NCBI RefSeq assembly: GCF_014203795.1
Contig: NZ_JACHJU010000004.1
Coordinates: 372,001-436,000, forward strand
From: Streptosporangium album
GTDB taxonomy: Bacteria > Actinomycetota > Actinomycetes > Streptosporangiales > Streptosporangiaceae
Direction of reading: 5' to 3'
DNA: 64,000 nucleotides
The notes beneath the pieces are model-generated. The model made no database searches. It saw only the letters and a list, made by a program, of their open reading frames with translations, and was not told the origin of the DNA. How positions within the stretch are numbered: position 1 is the first letter of the stretch; each line of letters begins with the position of its first letter. Shown here in pieces: positions 9,154 to 16,992 of the stretch. The position numbers and the translations under genes are program-made.

Positions 9154-9228
9154 ATGGCCTCATACGGCCTCAAGTCCGGCTGCCGCGATCGGCTCATCAG
9201 CCCGGTGAAGGCGAACTCGAGGTGGTGA
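9154..9228 (+). CDS. Candidate 24-aa leader ORF ahead of the USP
   Basis: ATG 9154 has AGGAGACGGG just upstream and encodes MASYGLKSGCRDRLISPVKA plus four residues (NSRW), stopping 2 nt before the USP start codon. The USP's own weak ribosome site (GAGGTGG) lies inside its end, so translation of the two could be coupled. No family is recognised. It could also be chance, because the ORF is short. Confidence 0.35.
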   Translation: MASYGLKSGCRDRLISPVKANSRW

Positions 9229-9230
9229 CC

Positions 9231-10106
9231 ATGACAGAACCCATCGTCGTCGGTGTCGACGGCTCAGCGTCTTCGCTGCAGGCAGTGGCCTGGGCGGCGC
9301 AGGAGGCCGTGCTGAGGAATGCGCCGCTGCGCATCGTGCATGCAGCTCTCCGCTGGGCCTACGACGTTCCTCTCGTCCCGCAGCCCGCTCACTGGGGGCC
9401 GGCCGCGGAAGCCACCTCCCAGGAACTGCTGCGCCAGGCCGCCGAGCAAGCCCACGCAGACACCCCCATGGTGATGGTCACCACTGAGATCGTCGACGGC
9501 GCCGCCGCGGAGGCGATCGCCGCCGCGGCCGAGACCGCACAGCTCATCGTCGTCGGCAGCCGGGGCCTTGGTGGATTCGCCGGACTGCTGCTGGGCTCGG
9601 TCAGCCGTGACCTCGCCGCCCGATCCCCCTGCCCGGTGGTGGTCGTAAACTGGCCGCGCACCGGGCACGGAACGGAGATCGTCGTCGGCGTCACCGGACA
9701 CCCCGATCAAGGTCCCGTCCTGGAGTTCGCCTTCGGCGAGGCTGCGCTACGGGGACTCCCCCTGCGGGCGGTGCACGCCTGGACCCATCCGGCCGTCAGG
9801 GCACCCGGTGACATGCAGCCGCTCGTCTTGGACATCGAAAGCGTCGGCCAGGAAGAAGCACGTCTGCTGGCCGAGTCCATCAGCGGCTGGCGCGAGAAGT
9901 TCCCCGACGTACCCCTCATCGAGCACGTCGCGCACGAGCATCCGGCCAAGGCGCTCATCGACGCCTCAGAGGCCGCCGAGCTGGTCGTCGTGGGTGCCCC
10001 CGGCTGGGCAAGGATTTTCGGATCGACCGTGCACGCCCTGCTCCACCATGCCCACGCTCCCGTCGTCGTCGTCCGCCACGCGACCTCGCACACGCGCCGA
10101 ATCTGA
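9231..10106 (+). CDS. Tandem-domain universal stress protein
   Basis: The product is 291 aa with two UspA folds. Domain 1 (1-145) starts IVVGVDGSASS and carries the ATP-loop motif GSRGLGGFAGLLLGSVSRDL. Domain 2 (about 150-290) starts IVVGVTGHPDQG and has a degenerate loop (GAPGWARIFGSTVHALLHHA). Tandem USPs of this size (Rv2623, Rv1996 type) bind ATP and help growth arrest in mycobacteria. Start 9231 fits the family N-terminus. A DosR-type box lies upstream. Confidence 0.9.
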   Translation: MTEPIVVGVDGSASSLQAVAWAAQEAVLRNAPLRIVHAALRWAYDVPLVPQPAHWGPAAEATSQELLRQAAEQAHADTPMVMVTTEIVDGAAAEAIAAAAETAQLIVVGSRGLGGFAGLLLGSVSRDLAARSPCPVVVVNWPRTGHGTEIVVGVTGHPDQGPVLEFAFGEAALRGLPLRAVHAWTHPAVRAPGDMQPLVLDIESVGQEEARLLAESISGWREKFPDVPLIEHVAHEHPAKALIDASEAAELVVVGAPGWARIFGSTVHALLHHAHAPVVVVRHATSHTRRI

Positions 10107-10444
10107 GCCCTCACGAGCGCGGAACCGCTACGGCGTGGCCGATGTCCACGAGCAGGCCGCATCTTCCCTCCTGGACAGCCCAGCCTCCCGCCCCGGTCGC
10201 GCGGGTGGTTGCCGGGCATCGTAATGACCGTGTCGCTTTTCCCGTCGCTGAGGTGCCCTGCACCGCTGGGGGCTCCGAGTGGAGGGGGCCGTGACCGGCA
10301 AGCCAGCCCCGTGCCGCCCCATCATCCGGCGGCTTCAGGTCGTAGGCGATGTCACGGGCCCAGGCACGCACCCGCTTCTGATCACGGAAATCACCCGCCG
10401 CCGTCTTGGTCATAGTCGCAGCAGGAAAACCCTTGGCATCGGCT
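10107..10444. other. Intergenic stretch, no confident gene
   Basis: A minus-strand frame from ATG 10413 begins MTKTAAGDFRDQKRVRAWAR and looks protein-like for about 35 residues, but it matches no family I recognise and then becomes low-complexity. No DosR-type box was seen. It may be another relic. Confidence 0.3.
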
Positions 10445-10549
10445 CTAAAAGCGACTGAGCCAGCCTGCGAGCGTGAACAGGCTCAACACGGCGGCCTGGA
10501 CCGTCGCGCGGATCGTTGAGGCGATCTCTTCGGTTGTGCGGGTACTCAT
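10445..10549 (-). CDS. Candidate 34-aa hydrophobic small protein
   Basis: ATG 10549 is preceded by AGAGGTGAAGCC. The peptide MSTRTTEEIASTIR is followed by a hydrophobic stretch (AAVLSLFTLAGWL) ending SRF. A single amphipathic or membrane helix is plausible. It lies just beyond the tnpB end of the IS605-type element, so it could be host or element sequence. No family is recognised. Confidence 0.3.
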   Translation of the reverse strand: MSTRTTEEIASTIRATVQAAVLSLFTLAGWLSRF

Positions 10550-10614
10550 GGCTTCACCTCTGTCACAGGAGGAGCGGGGTGACTCCTCCCCCTCGTGGGC
10601 GAGATGGCTTCTCG

Positions 10615-11603
10615 CTACGCCGCGTGGACGTTGCGGAGGACCAGCCCGGCCCTCTTGGTGTTGCTCGCCCCGACGACGTCCGCGTTCGCGGTGTATCCGC
10701 ATTTCACGCACATGAAGTCGGCCTGGGTTTTACGGTTCTCGCCGCTGACGTGCCCACACACGGGGCGCGGGCAGGTGCGGGAGGTGTTGCGGGGGTTCAC
10801 CGCGATCACTTCCCGACCGGCGCTTTCAGCCTTGTGCGACAGGATCTGCAGGAACACCCCCCAACCCGCGTCCAGGACGCTCTTGTTCAACCCGGCCTTG
10901 GCCGCCGCGCCGTTGGGCAGGAACGCCCCAGCCTGGTCGTGGTCAGGCCTCGGCTTTGGGGCCCTGGTCATGTTGCGGATCCGGAGTGCCTCCACCGCGA
11001 TGAAGTCCGCCCCTCCCACCAAGGCGAGCGCGGTCTTGTGCGCGTGGTCGCAGCGTTTGACCTCGACGGTCTTGATCCGCCCGGCCACGGCGCGATGCCG
11101 ATGCACGCGGACATGCCCGATGCCCTGAAGGCGGACACAGGTTGCGCCGCGCTGGTGGGGCTGGGAGTCCCAGCGGGCTCCGTCGCCCTCGACCAGGGTG
11201 ACGGCATCGAACCGGCCCCGGCCCTTGAAGCGGGGGTAACCCGGCGTCTCGCCGTTCTTCACGCGGCGGAAGAACGCCTCGAACGCCTTGTTCAGGCGGC
11301 GCAGCGTCTGCTGCTGGGACTTGTTCAGGCGGCGCAGCGTCTGCTGCTGGGAGGTGAAGGACCAGCGCCCCTGCCCATCGGGGTCGGCCCGGCGGATTTC
11401 CTTGATCCGGGCCGGCCGGTCGCCGTAGCGGATGCCCACCTTGGAGCGGCGGTAGGCCTCGCGGCGTTCCTCCAGGGCGGCGTTGTACAGGTGCCGGTGA
11501 TCGTCCAGATCGCCACCAGGGCGATCTCCTGGTGGCGGGTCGGACGGAGCGGGAACTTAAAAGACCTACGCACGAGCCACCCCCGGCTTGGGGGCTTTCT
11601 CAT
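10615..11603 (-). pseudogene. tnpB: TnpB (RuvC-like nuclease) with catalytic-core deletion
   Basis: The N-terminal piece (RRSFKFPLRPTRHQE) is out of frame with the rest. The main frame then runs to the C-terminal zinc finger (CGHVSGENRKTQADFMCVKC) and last RuvC motif (ANADVVGA). Between KTVEVKR and CDHAHKTALALV a large in-frame segment is gone, including the GVDLG RuvC-I aspartate; RuvC-II (FIAVEAL) remains. A 33-bp tandem duplication (11287-11319 and 11320-11352) repeats an 11-residue unit, SQQQTLRRLNK. It should be nuclease-dead. Confidence 0.8.
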
Positions 11604-11991
11604 CCTGGGTCTCGATATACCGTTGCACGGTCGCTGCCGACACCGCGCCCACGCTCGCCACGAAATACGACCGTGACCACAGGGTCGGCAACCGCGAGCG
11701 TAGGTGGGCGAACTCTTCTCGCAGCACGTGCGAGGTGTGGCCCTTGAACTGGTTCGCCACGTAGGAGGGCGAATCCTTCGGATGCGGCTTCACGGACAGA
11801 TGCACGTGATCCGGCATCACCTCAAGCGCGATGATCTCCCACCCGTGTTCGTCGGCCTTGGCGTGGATCAGTTCCTGCAGTCGGATCTTCACCCGGCCGC
11901 TCAGGACAGGGCGACGATACTTGGGGCACCACACCACGTGGTAGCCCAGGTCGTATGCCGCGCCCGGAGAGGTACGCACCTGACGAGTCAT
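11566..11991 (-). CDS. tnpA: IS200/IS605 Y1 transposase TnpA
   Basis: The product is 141 aa. The HUH motif is in VMPDHVHLSV, and the catalytic tyrosine lies in VQRYIETQ near the C-terminus. It catalyses single-strand transposition. It appears full length and intact, so it might mobilise this element even though tnpB is broken. The last codons overlap the degenerate start of tnpB. Confidence 0.88.
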   Translation of the reverse strand: MTRQVRTSPGAAYDLGYHVVWCPKYRRPVLSGRVKIRLQELIHAKADEHGWEIIALEVMPDHVHLSVKPHPKDSPSYVANQFKGHTSHVLREEFAHLRSRLPTLWSRSYFVASVGAVSAATVQRYIETQDEKAPKPGVARA

Positions 11992-12234
11992 CCGATCACT
12001 ATAAGCCTGGCGCTCTTATAATCCAAGGGGGGCAGGCAAAGACCCCAACCTGCGGGTCAGGGCACGCTCAGGCCCCAGAGGGCCTTCCCGCCCGGCATTC
12101 CCCCGTCGCCCAAAGGCGACGGTCCCCCGCCTTCGACTTGATGGAGGCCAGTGCAGCGCCACAGAGATCCTTAAGGGGTTCAGTCGATCACGCGGAGGAC
12201 TTATGTTTACTCTCGTCTCCGTGGCCGGGCGCCG

Positions 12235-13834
12235 TCATGCCGGCGAGCCGGCGGCCAGGGAGAAGTAGGCCTCCTCCTCCTGGTCGAAGTGTAGGACCAG
12301 GACAGCATGCAGACCGTAGAGCGTCGAGCTGTTCCGGGCGCGGCCCGTCGGCCTCGGCGAGGGCCAGGTGGCCTCCCAGGCGGCGTACGAGGCGTTCGAT
12401 CTCGCCGTGCGCCCTGCTCATGGTCATCGTGACCTCGGGACCTCCCAGCGCCTGCCCCATCGCCGGATACAGCCGCCGTTCCTCGGCCCGTTCATGGGGC
12501 AGCAGGCGTTCGGTGAGGAACTCGTGAACCTCCCGCAGCCGCTCCATGGACGTGGCCGAAGGGGCCGCGCCCAGCTCGTCGGCTGTCTCGCGGATCAGTT
12601 CAAGAGGCGGTCGCAGCAAGGAGTGCTCCATCTCGAAGCGGCGCAGCAGGGATTCGGTGGCGAGGTCCACCGCCGCCCGGGTCCCCCGCGCGAGGCGTAG
12701 CGCCCGTAGCGCGTTGGCGATCATCGCCACGCCGATGACCTCCTGCAGGAGAGCTCCGGCCACGGGCGGCAGTGCTCCGGCGGCGGCCACCGTCATGGCC
12801 ACCAGCGACAGCGCCATCCCTGTGGCGGCGCTCTGCACGGCGATGCGACGGGAGCGGCGGGCGGCGTCCATGGCATCGGCGAGCCGGTCCAGCCGATCAG
12901 TGGTGAGCACCACGTCGGCGGCTTGGCCGGCGGCGGCCGACCCCCGGGCGCCCATCGCCACCCCGACATCGGCCGCCGCCAGGGCCGGTGCGTCGTTGAT
13001 GCCATCACCCACCATCACGGTCACCGCCCTGGCCGCTTCCCGCCGTACGGCCCGCACGGGCGGCCTCGACGATCGCGGCGGCGAGCACGTGAGACGACAT
13101 CTGGTCCACCGCCGCCAGGCAGAGCACATCCTCGGTGCGGATGCCGGGCGCGGCCACGATGTCGATCACCCGGGGGCGCTGTCGGCCTCGGCCTGCCGCG
13201 CCAGCCGTACCACCTCCGCGTAGGTGCTCGCGGCCGCGGTCCGGGTGGCCCGCAGGTCGAAGGCGGCACCGGCGTTCACCGCGCCACTGCGCACACCCTT
13301 GCCCGCGGCGTGCTCTACCGGTAGCGACTCCCCCGTCAGCGCCGACTCGTCCAGCAGGGCGGGGCCGCCGGCCGGCACGCCGTCGACGGCGACCGTCTCC
13401 CCGCTGGGAACCAGTAGCAGGTCGCCCGGCTGGACCTTCTCGATCGGGACAAGGCGCGGCACCCCGTCCTCGTAGCGCCGGGCCGGGTGCGGAGCGCGTT
13501 CGTACAGGGCGGTCAGGTCACGGCGGGCGCGGCGAAGGGCGTAGTCCTCCAGCGCCCGGCCGGTCGCGAGCATCACGCCGATCACCGCACCGGCGAGAAA
13601 CTCCCGTACGGCGAGGGCCCCGGCCAGGGCGAGCACGGCGATGGCGTCCACACCCAGCCGGCCGTGTCGCAGCGCCGAGATCACCCACGCCGTCGCGAGG
13701 ACCAGAGCCACCGCAGTGACCACGGCCCACACGACGTCACCGGCCGCCTCCGCGCCGGCTAGATGCAGCATGAGTCCGGCTAGTAGTCCGGTCACGGTGA
13801 CCGAGAGAAGTGCGATGGCGGCGAATCGTCTCAT
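12235..13834 (-). pseudogene. P-type ATPase with C-terminal hemerythrin domain, disrupted
   Basis: From ATG 13834 (ribosome site GCAGGAGG) the product has transmembrane helices and the actuator motif SALTGESLPVE. Similarity then breaks near 13166. A second frame resumes with VIDIVAAPGIRTEDVLCLA and, after another gap, VMVGDGINDAPALAAADVG and terminal helices. The DKTGT phosphorylation site and most of the nucleotide domain are deleted. A hemerythrin-like HHE region follows (EMEHSLLRPP, LPHERAEERRLYP, SRAHGEIERL). A further frameshift near 12310 separates it from HAVLVLHFDQEEEAYFSLAA. It lies just downstream of the 13921 USP. An active pump is ruled out. Confidence 0.8.
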
Positions 13835-13920
13835 ATCCGTAGCCTCCTGCGGTGGGCTGAGCCGCCCAAAGGCAAAGGCTCTCTTCGATCAGAATCTTCG
13901 GCCGGTGGAAGGCTCGGCGG

Positions 13921-14820
13921 TCAGGACCGGACGACCGCCACTGGGCCGTGGGCGTGGTGCAGCACGCCGCGGCTGACGGAGCCCAGTACCACCGAGCCGA
14001 TCGCGCCCATCCCTCGTGAGCCCACGACGACCAGGTCGGCCCTGGTGGACGCGTCGGTGAGAGCTTGGACGGGGTGCACGCCCTGGACGTCCTCCACCAC
14101 TTCCACCTCGGGAAACTTCTCCCGCCAGGCGGCGAGCCGCTCCTGGACCACCCGGTGCTGTGCCTGGCGGATCTCGTCCATGTCGTAGGAGATCTCGGGC
14201 GCGAAGGCGTGCACCGGCAACTGCCAGGCATGGACGGCGCGCAGCATGCATCCGCGCAGCCTGGCCTGCTCAAAGGCATAGGCCAGCGCGGGCTCACACT
14301 GCGGGGAGTCGTCGACGCCGACGACGATTTCACGGTGCACTTCCTCGTCGCCGGGGCGGACGACGACCACCGGGCCGTGGGCGTGGCCGGCCACGTGTGT
14401 GCTCACCGATCCGAGCAGCGCTCCGGCGAAACCGCCCAGGCCCCTGCTGCCGAGCACGATCGCGGCAGCGTCTGCGTCCTGGCCGCACAGAGTCCTGGTC
14501 ATGCTTCCCTCGATCAGTTCGGTGCTCACCTCGATGGACGGCTGACACCTCCGCGCCGTCTGTTCGGCCTCGGCCAGCACCTTCGTCCCGTTCATGACCA
14601 CCGTGCCCGGCCACTCGGGGGTGGAGAAGCGGTGAATGTCATAGGGTCCGCGCTCCACGACGTGCACGATCCGCAGCGGCAGCCGTCTGCGGAAAGCGTC
14701 GTCGGCAGCCCATTTCACCGCTCTGTCCGCGTCGGCCGAGCCGTCCACCGCGACGACGATCGGTGAGGCGCCCTCGCGCGTGTCCGAGCGAACCGGCTGA
14801 CTGGCGTCCTTGGGGGACAT
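13921..14820 (-). CDS. Tandem-domain universal stress protein
   Basis: The product is 299 aa. After a 20-residue extension, domain 1 opens PIVVAVDGSADADRAVKWAA and has the ATP loop GSRGLGGFAGALLGSVSTHV. Domain 2 opens IVVGVDDSPQCEPALAYAF and has GSRGMGAIGSVVLGSVSRGV. Both loops keep the G-2x-G-9x-G(S) pattern, so both may bind ATP. It is the first gene of a unit with the broken ATPase 86 bp downstream. The promoter carries DosR-type boxes at 14887-14922. Confidence 0.9.
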   Translation of the reverse strand: MSPKDASQPVRSDTREGASPIVVAVDGSADADRAVKWAADDAFRRRLPLRIVHVVERGPYDIHRFSTPEWPGTVVMNGTKVLAEAEQTARRCQPSIEVSTELIEGSMTRTLCGQDADAAAIVLGSRGLGGFAGALLGSVSTHVAGHAHGPVVVVRPGDEEVHREIVVGVDDSPQCEPALAYAFEQARLRGCMLRAVHAWQLPVHAFAPEISYDMDEIRQAQHRVVQERLAAWREKFPEVEVVEDVQGVHPVQALTDASTRADLVVVGSRGMGAIGSVVLGSVSRGVLHHAHGPVAVVRS

Positions 14821-15194
14821 ATCCCCCTCCTCGTGTACGGATCATCTTGTCCGTTCAAGCGTCGGACACCGGCACCGAGGCTCCCAGGGCCGCAGGACTG
14901 TCCGTACAAGGACTTTCGACCTGTTTTCCAGCAGCCGCGCCTGTCGGCGGCCCCGGCTGCCCAGCACGACCTTTATGGCCGTACCCGACAGTTTGGACCC
15001 CGCGAGCTGGACGATGGACCTGCCACACGGGCGCAGCCACCCCGCCTCGCATCTTCATTGGAGAAGCTGGAAACCGGCGAGCTGAGTGATCACCAGGTCG
15101 GCATTTGTTTGTGAATTCGAGATCCACAGCGGCCGGCTCCCTCTTCCTGCGCAGGGAGAAGCCTGTTACGCGGCCCTGGGCGGGCCGTTCCGGT
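14821..15194 (-). promoter_or_regulatory. Promoter region of the 14820 USP, with DosR-type boxes
   Basis: The better box is 14909-14922 (AGGACTTTCGACCT); a weaker partner 22 bp nearer the gene is GGGCCGCAGGACTG (14887-14900). The remaining 270 bp up to the end of the next USP gene shows no gene I can support. Confidence 0.5.
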
Positions 15195-16043
15195 TCATCT
15201 GACGACCGCGATGGGGCAGTGAGCATGGTGAAGCACCCCGCGGCTGACCGAGCCCAGCAGGACCGAGCCGACCGCGCCGAGACCACGGGAACCCACGACG
15301 AGCAGGTCGGCCCGTGCCGAGGCGGCCACGAGAGTCGGCACCGGGTACGCGCATGTCACCTCCTGCACAACGTCGACCGCGGGGAACGTCTCTTTCCAGT
15401 CAGCTAACCGGTCCGCGGCTACCCGGTGCTGCCCTTTTCGGATCTCGTCCAGGTCTCCGTCGGCCTCAGCTGTGAACGCCTGAACCGGTGCTTGCCAGGC
15501 GTGGACCGCGCGCAACGCGCATCCGCGCAGGCTGGCCTGTTCGAAGGCGAAGCCCAGAGCGGGCTCGCACTCTGCGGAACCGTCGACGCCTACGACCACC
15601 TCACCCCGCGTCTCCACGGCACCCGGCCTGACGACAACCACGACGCCGTGTACATGACCCGCCACGCGGATGGGGACCGAGCCGAGGAGCGATCCGGCGA
15701 AACCGCCCCGGCCACGGCTGCCGATCACCAGTTCAACGGCCGTCTCGGCCTGCCCGCGCAGGACCTCGGGCGGCGCTCCCTCGATCAACTCGGTCGTCAC
15801 CCGAATTTCCGGCCGCCGTTCCAGGGCAACCGCGGCCGCCTCGGCGAGCGTCAGCTCGGCCAGACGCGTCACGTGATCCGTCTTGCCCGGTGCGGAAAAT
15901 TCCGCGGCGTCATACGGCCGGCGGTCCACGACATGAACGATCCGCAAGGGCAGGCCCCTGCGGACAGCGTCGTCAACTGCCCATGCCAGGGCCGCGGTAG
16001 CGGCAGCCGAGCCGTCCGTTCCGACGGTGATCGATCCAGTCAT
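15195..16043 (-). CDS. Tandem-domain universal stress protein
   Basis: The product is 282 aa, opening MTGSITVGTDGSAAATAALA. Domain 1 has the loop GSRGRGGFAGSLLGSVPIRV; domain 2 opens VVVGVDGSAECEPALGFAF and has GSRGLGAVGSVLLGSVSRGV. ATG 16043 is used instead of the longer frame because it matches the family start and lies at the right distance from the boxes at 16090-16125. It is divergent from pgmB; the shared 190-bp spacer has two separate box pairs. Confidence 0.9.
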   Translation of the reverse strand: MTGSITVGTDGSAAATAALAWAVDDAVRRGLPLRIVHVVDRRPYDAAEFSAPGKTDHVTRLAELTLAEAAAVALERRPEIRVTTELIEGAPPEVLRGQAETAVELVIGSRGRGGFAGSLLGSVPIRVAGHVHGVVVVVRPGAVETRGEVVVGVDGSAECEPALGFAFEQASLRGCALRAVHAWQAPVQAFTAEADGDLDEIRKGQHRVAADRLADWKETFPAVDVVQEVTCAYPVPTLVAASARADLLVVGSRGLGAVGSVLLGSVSRGVLHHAHCPIAVVR

Positions 16044-16060
16044 GACCTCCCCCACCGTCC

Positions 16061-16125
16061 ATCGGATCGCGGTGCGGACGGTTTCCCCAGGGGCGATCGT
16101 CCCCAGACGCTGGGACCTTCTCCCT
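16061..16125 (-). promoter_or_regulatory. Paired DosR-type boxes and -10 of the 16043 USP
   Basis: The boxes are 16090-16103 (GGGGCGATCGTCCC) and 16112-16125 (GGGACCTTCTCCCT), 22 bp apart. The minus-strand hexamer TCCGAT (16061-16066) is centred 33 bp from the proximal box, the same geometry as at 46-113. Confidence 0.7.
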
Positions 16126-16147
16126 CTCGGACGCGAGATTTGATCTT

Positions 16148-16214
16148 CTGACGAAGGTCCCTGCGGCATAGGGCCGATCAGCCCTGACGGCGATGTCGCG
16201 CACCGCCGTACCGT
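16148..16214 (+). promoter_or_regulatory. Paired DosR-type boxes and -10 of the pgmB-GH65 operon
   Basis: The boxes are 16148-16161 (CTGACGAAGGTCCC) and 16171-16184 (GGGCCGATCAGCCC), 23 bp apart. TACCGT (16209-16214) is centred 34 bp beyond the proximal box. Confidence 0.6.
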
Positions 16215-16236
16215 GCAGATGGAAGGGAGATTCGCG

Positions 16237-16992
16237 ATGGCACCCTCTGCAGCCGTGGACCTCGGACGGATAGCCGCGGTGGTCTTCGACACCGATGGGG
16301 TCATCACCGACACGGCCAGGGTGCACGCCGCCGCATGGAAGCGGGTGTTCGACGCCTTCCTGCGCGAGCGCGCCAGACGGTCCGGCGAACGGTTCCAGCC
16401 GTTCGACACCGGTGAGGACTACCTGTGTCATGTCGACGGCAAATCCCGCATCGACGGGGTTGAGGACTTTCTCCGCTCCCGGGACATCACATTGGATCCG
16501 GACGTAGTGGCGGACCTCGCCGCGCGCAAGGACGCGTCTTTCCTGGCCGAGATCCGCGCACACGGGGTAGCCCCTTTCTTCTCGACCGTCGACCTCGTCC
16601 GTGAACTCCGGCACCGCGGGGTGCTTACGGCCGCCGTCTCGGCGAGCCGCAACTGCGCGCAGGTGCTTCACGCGGCGACCGTCGACCACCTGTTCGACGT
16701 CCGGGTCGACGGCGTGGACGCCGCCCGGCTGGCACTGGCGGGAAAGCCCGACCCTGCGCTGTTCCTGGCGGCCCGGCGGCTCGGGGTGACGCCAGAGCAT
16801 ACGGCTGTGGTGGAGGACTCCCTGCCGGGCGTGCGAGCGGGCAGGGCCGGTGAGTTCGGTCTTGTCATCGGCGTTGACCGGCACGACCGGCGGGAGGCGC
16901 TGCGGGCGGCCGGCGCCGACCTCATTATCGGTGATCTGGCAGAACTACGACTGGACGGGAGAAGACGTGAACCCCTGGCTCCTCACCGATGA
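16237..16992 (+). CDS. pgmB: HAD hydrolase, beta-phosphoglucomutase type
   Basis: The product is 251 aa. HAD motif I is VVFDTDGVITDTA (nucleophile and acid aspartates), the cap has a conserved GKSRIDGVEDFL stretch, motif II is AVSASRN, motif III is a GKPDPALF lysine, and motif IV is VVEDSLPGVRAG. It converts beta-glucose-1-phosphate to glucose-6-phosphate. ATG 16237 follows GGAAGGGAG. It overlaps the GH65 gene by 26 bp, so the two are translated together and probably work in sequence. M. tuberculosis Rv2006 fuses similar domains and is in the DosR regulon. Confidence 0.9.
   Translation: MAPSAAVDLGRIAAVVFDTDGVITDTARVHAAAWKRVFDAFLRERARRSGERFQPFDTGEDYLCHVDGKSRIDGVEDFLRSRDITLDPDVVADLAARKDASFLAEIRAHGVAPFFSTVDLVRELRHRGVLTAAVSASRNCAQVLHAATVDHLFDVRVDGVDAARLALAGKPDPALFLAARRLGVTPEHTAVVEDSLPGVRAGRAGEFGLVIGVDRHDRREALRAAGADLIIGDLAELRLDGRRREPLAPHR

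Larger units (their letters stand above)
10560..12150 (-). mobile_element. IS200/IS605-family element with tnpA and degenerate tnpB
   Basis: tnpA and tnpB lie on the same strand with a slight overlap. Subterminal hairpins suit a Y1-transposase element. At the tnpB end GGAGGAG (10568-10574) pairs with CTCCTCC (10583-10589). At the tnpA end GTCGCC-CAAA-GGCGAC lies at 12105-12120. The exact borders are approximate because these elements make no target duplication. Confidence 0.7.

Noticed and set aside
14961-14980. CGACCTTTATGGCC as a further DosR-type box
   Set aside because: Both outer triplets mismatch and the spacing to the other boxes is not 22-23 bp.
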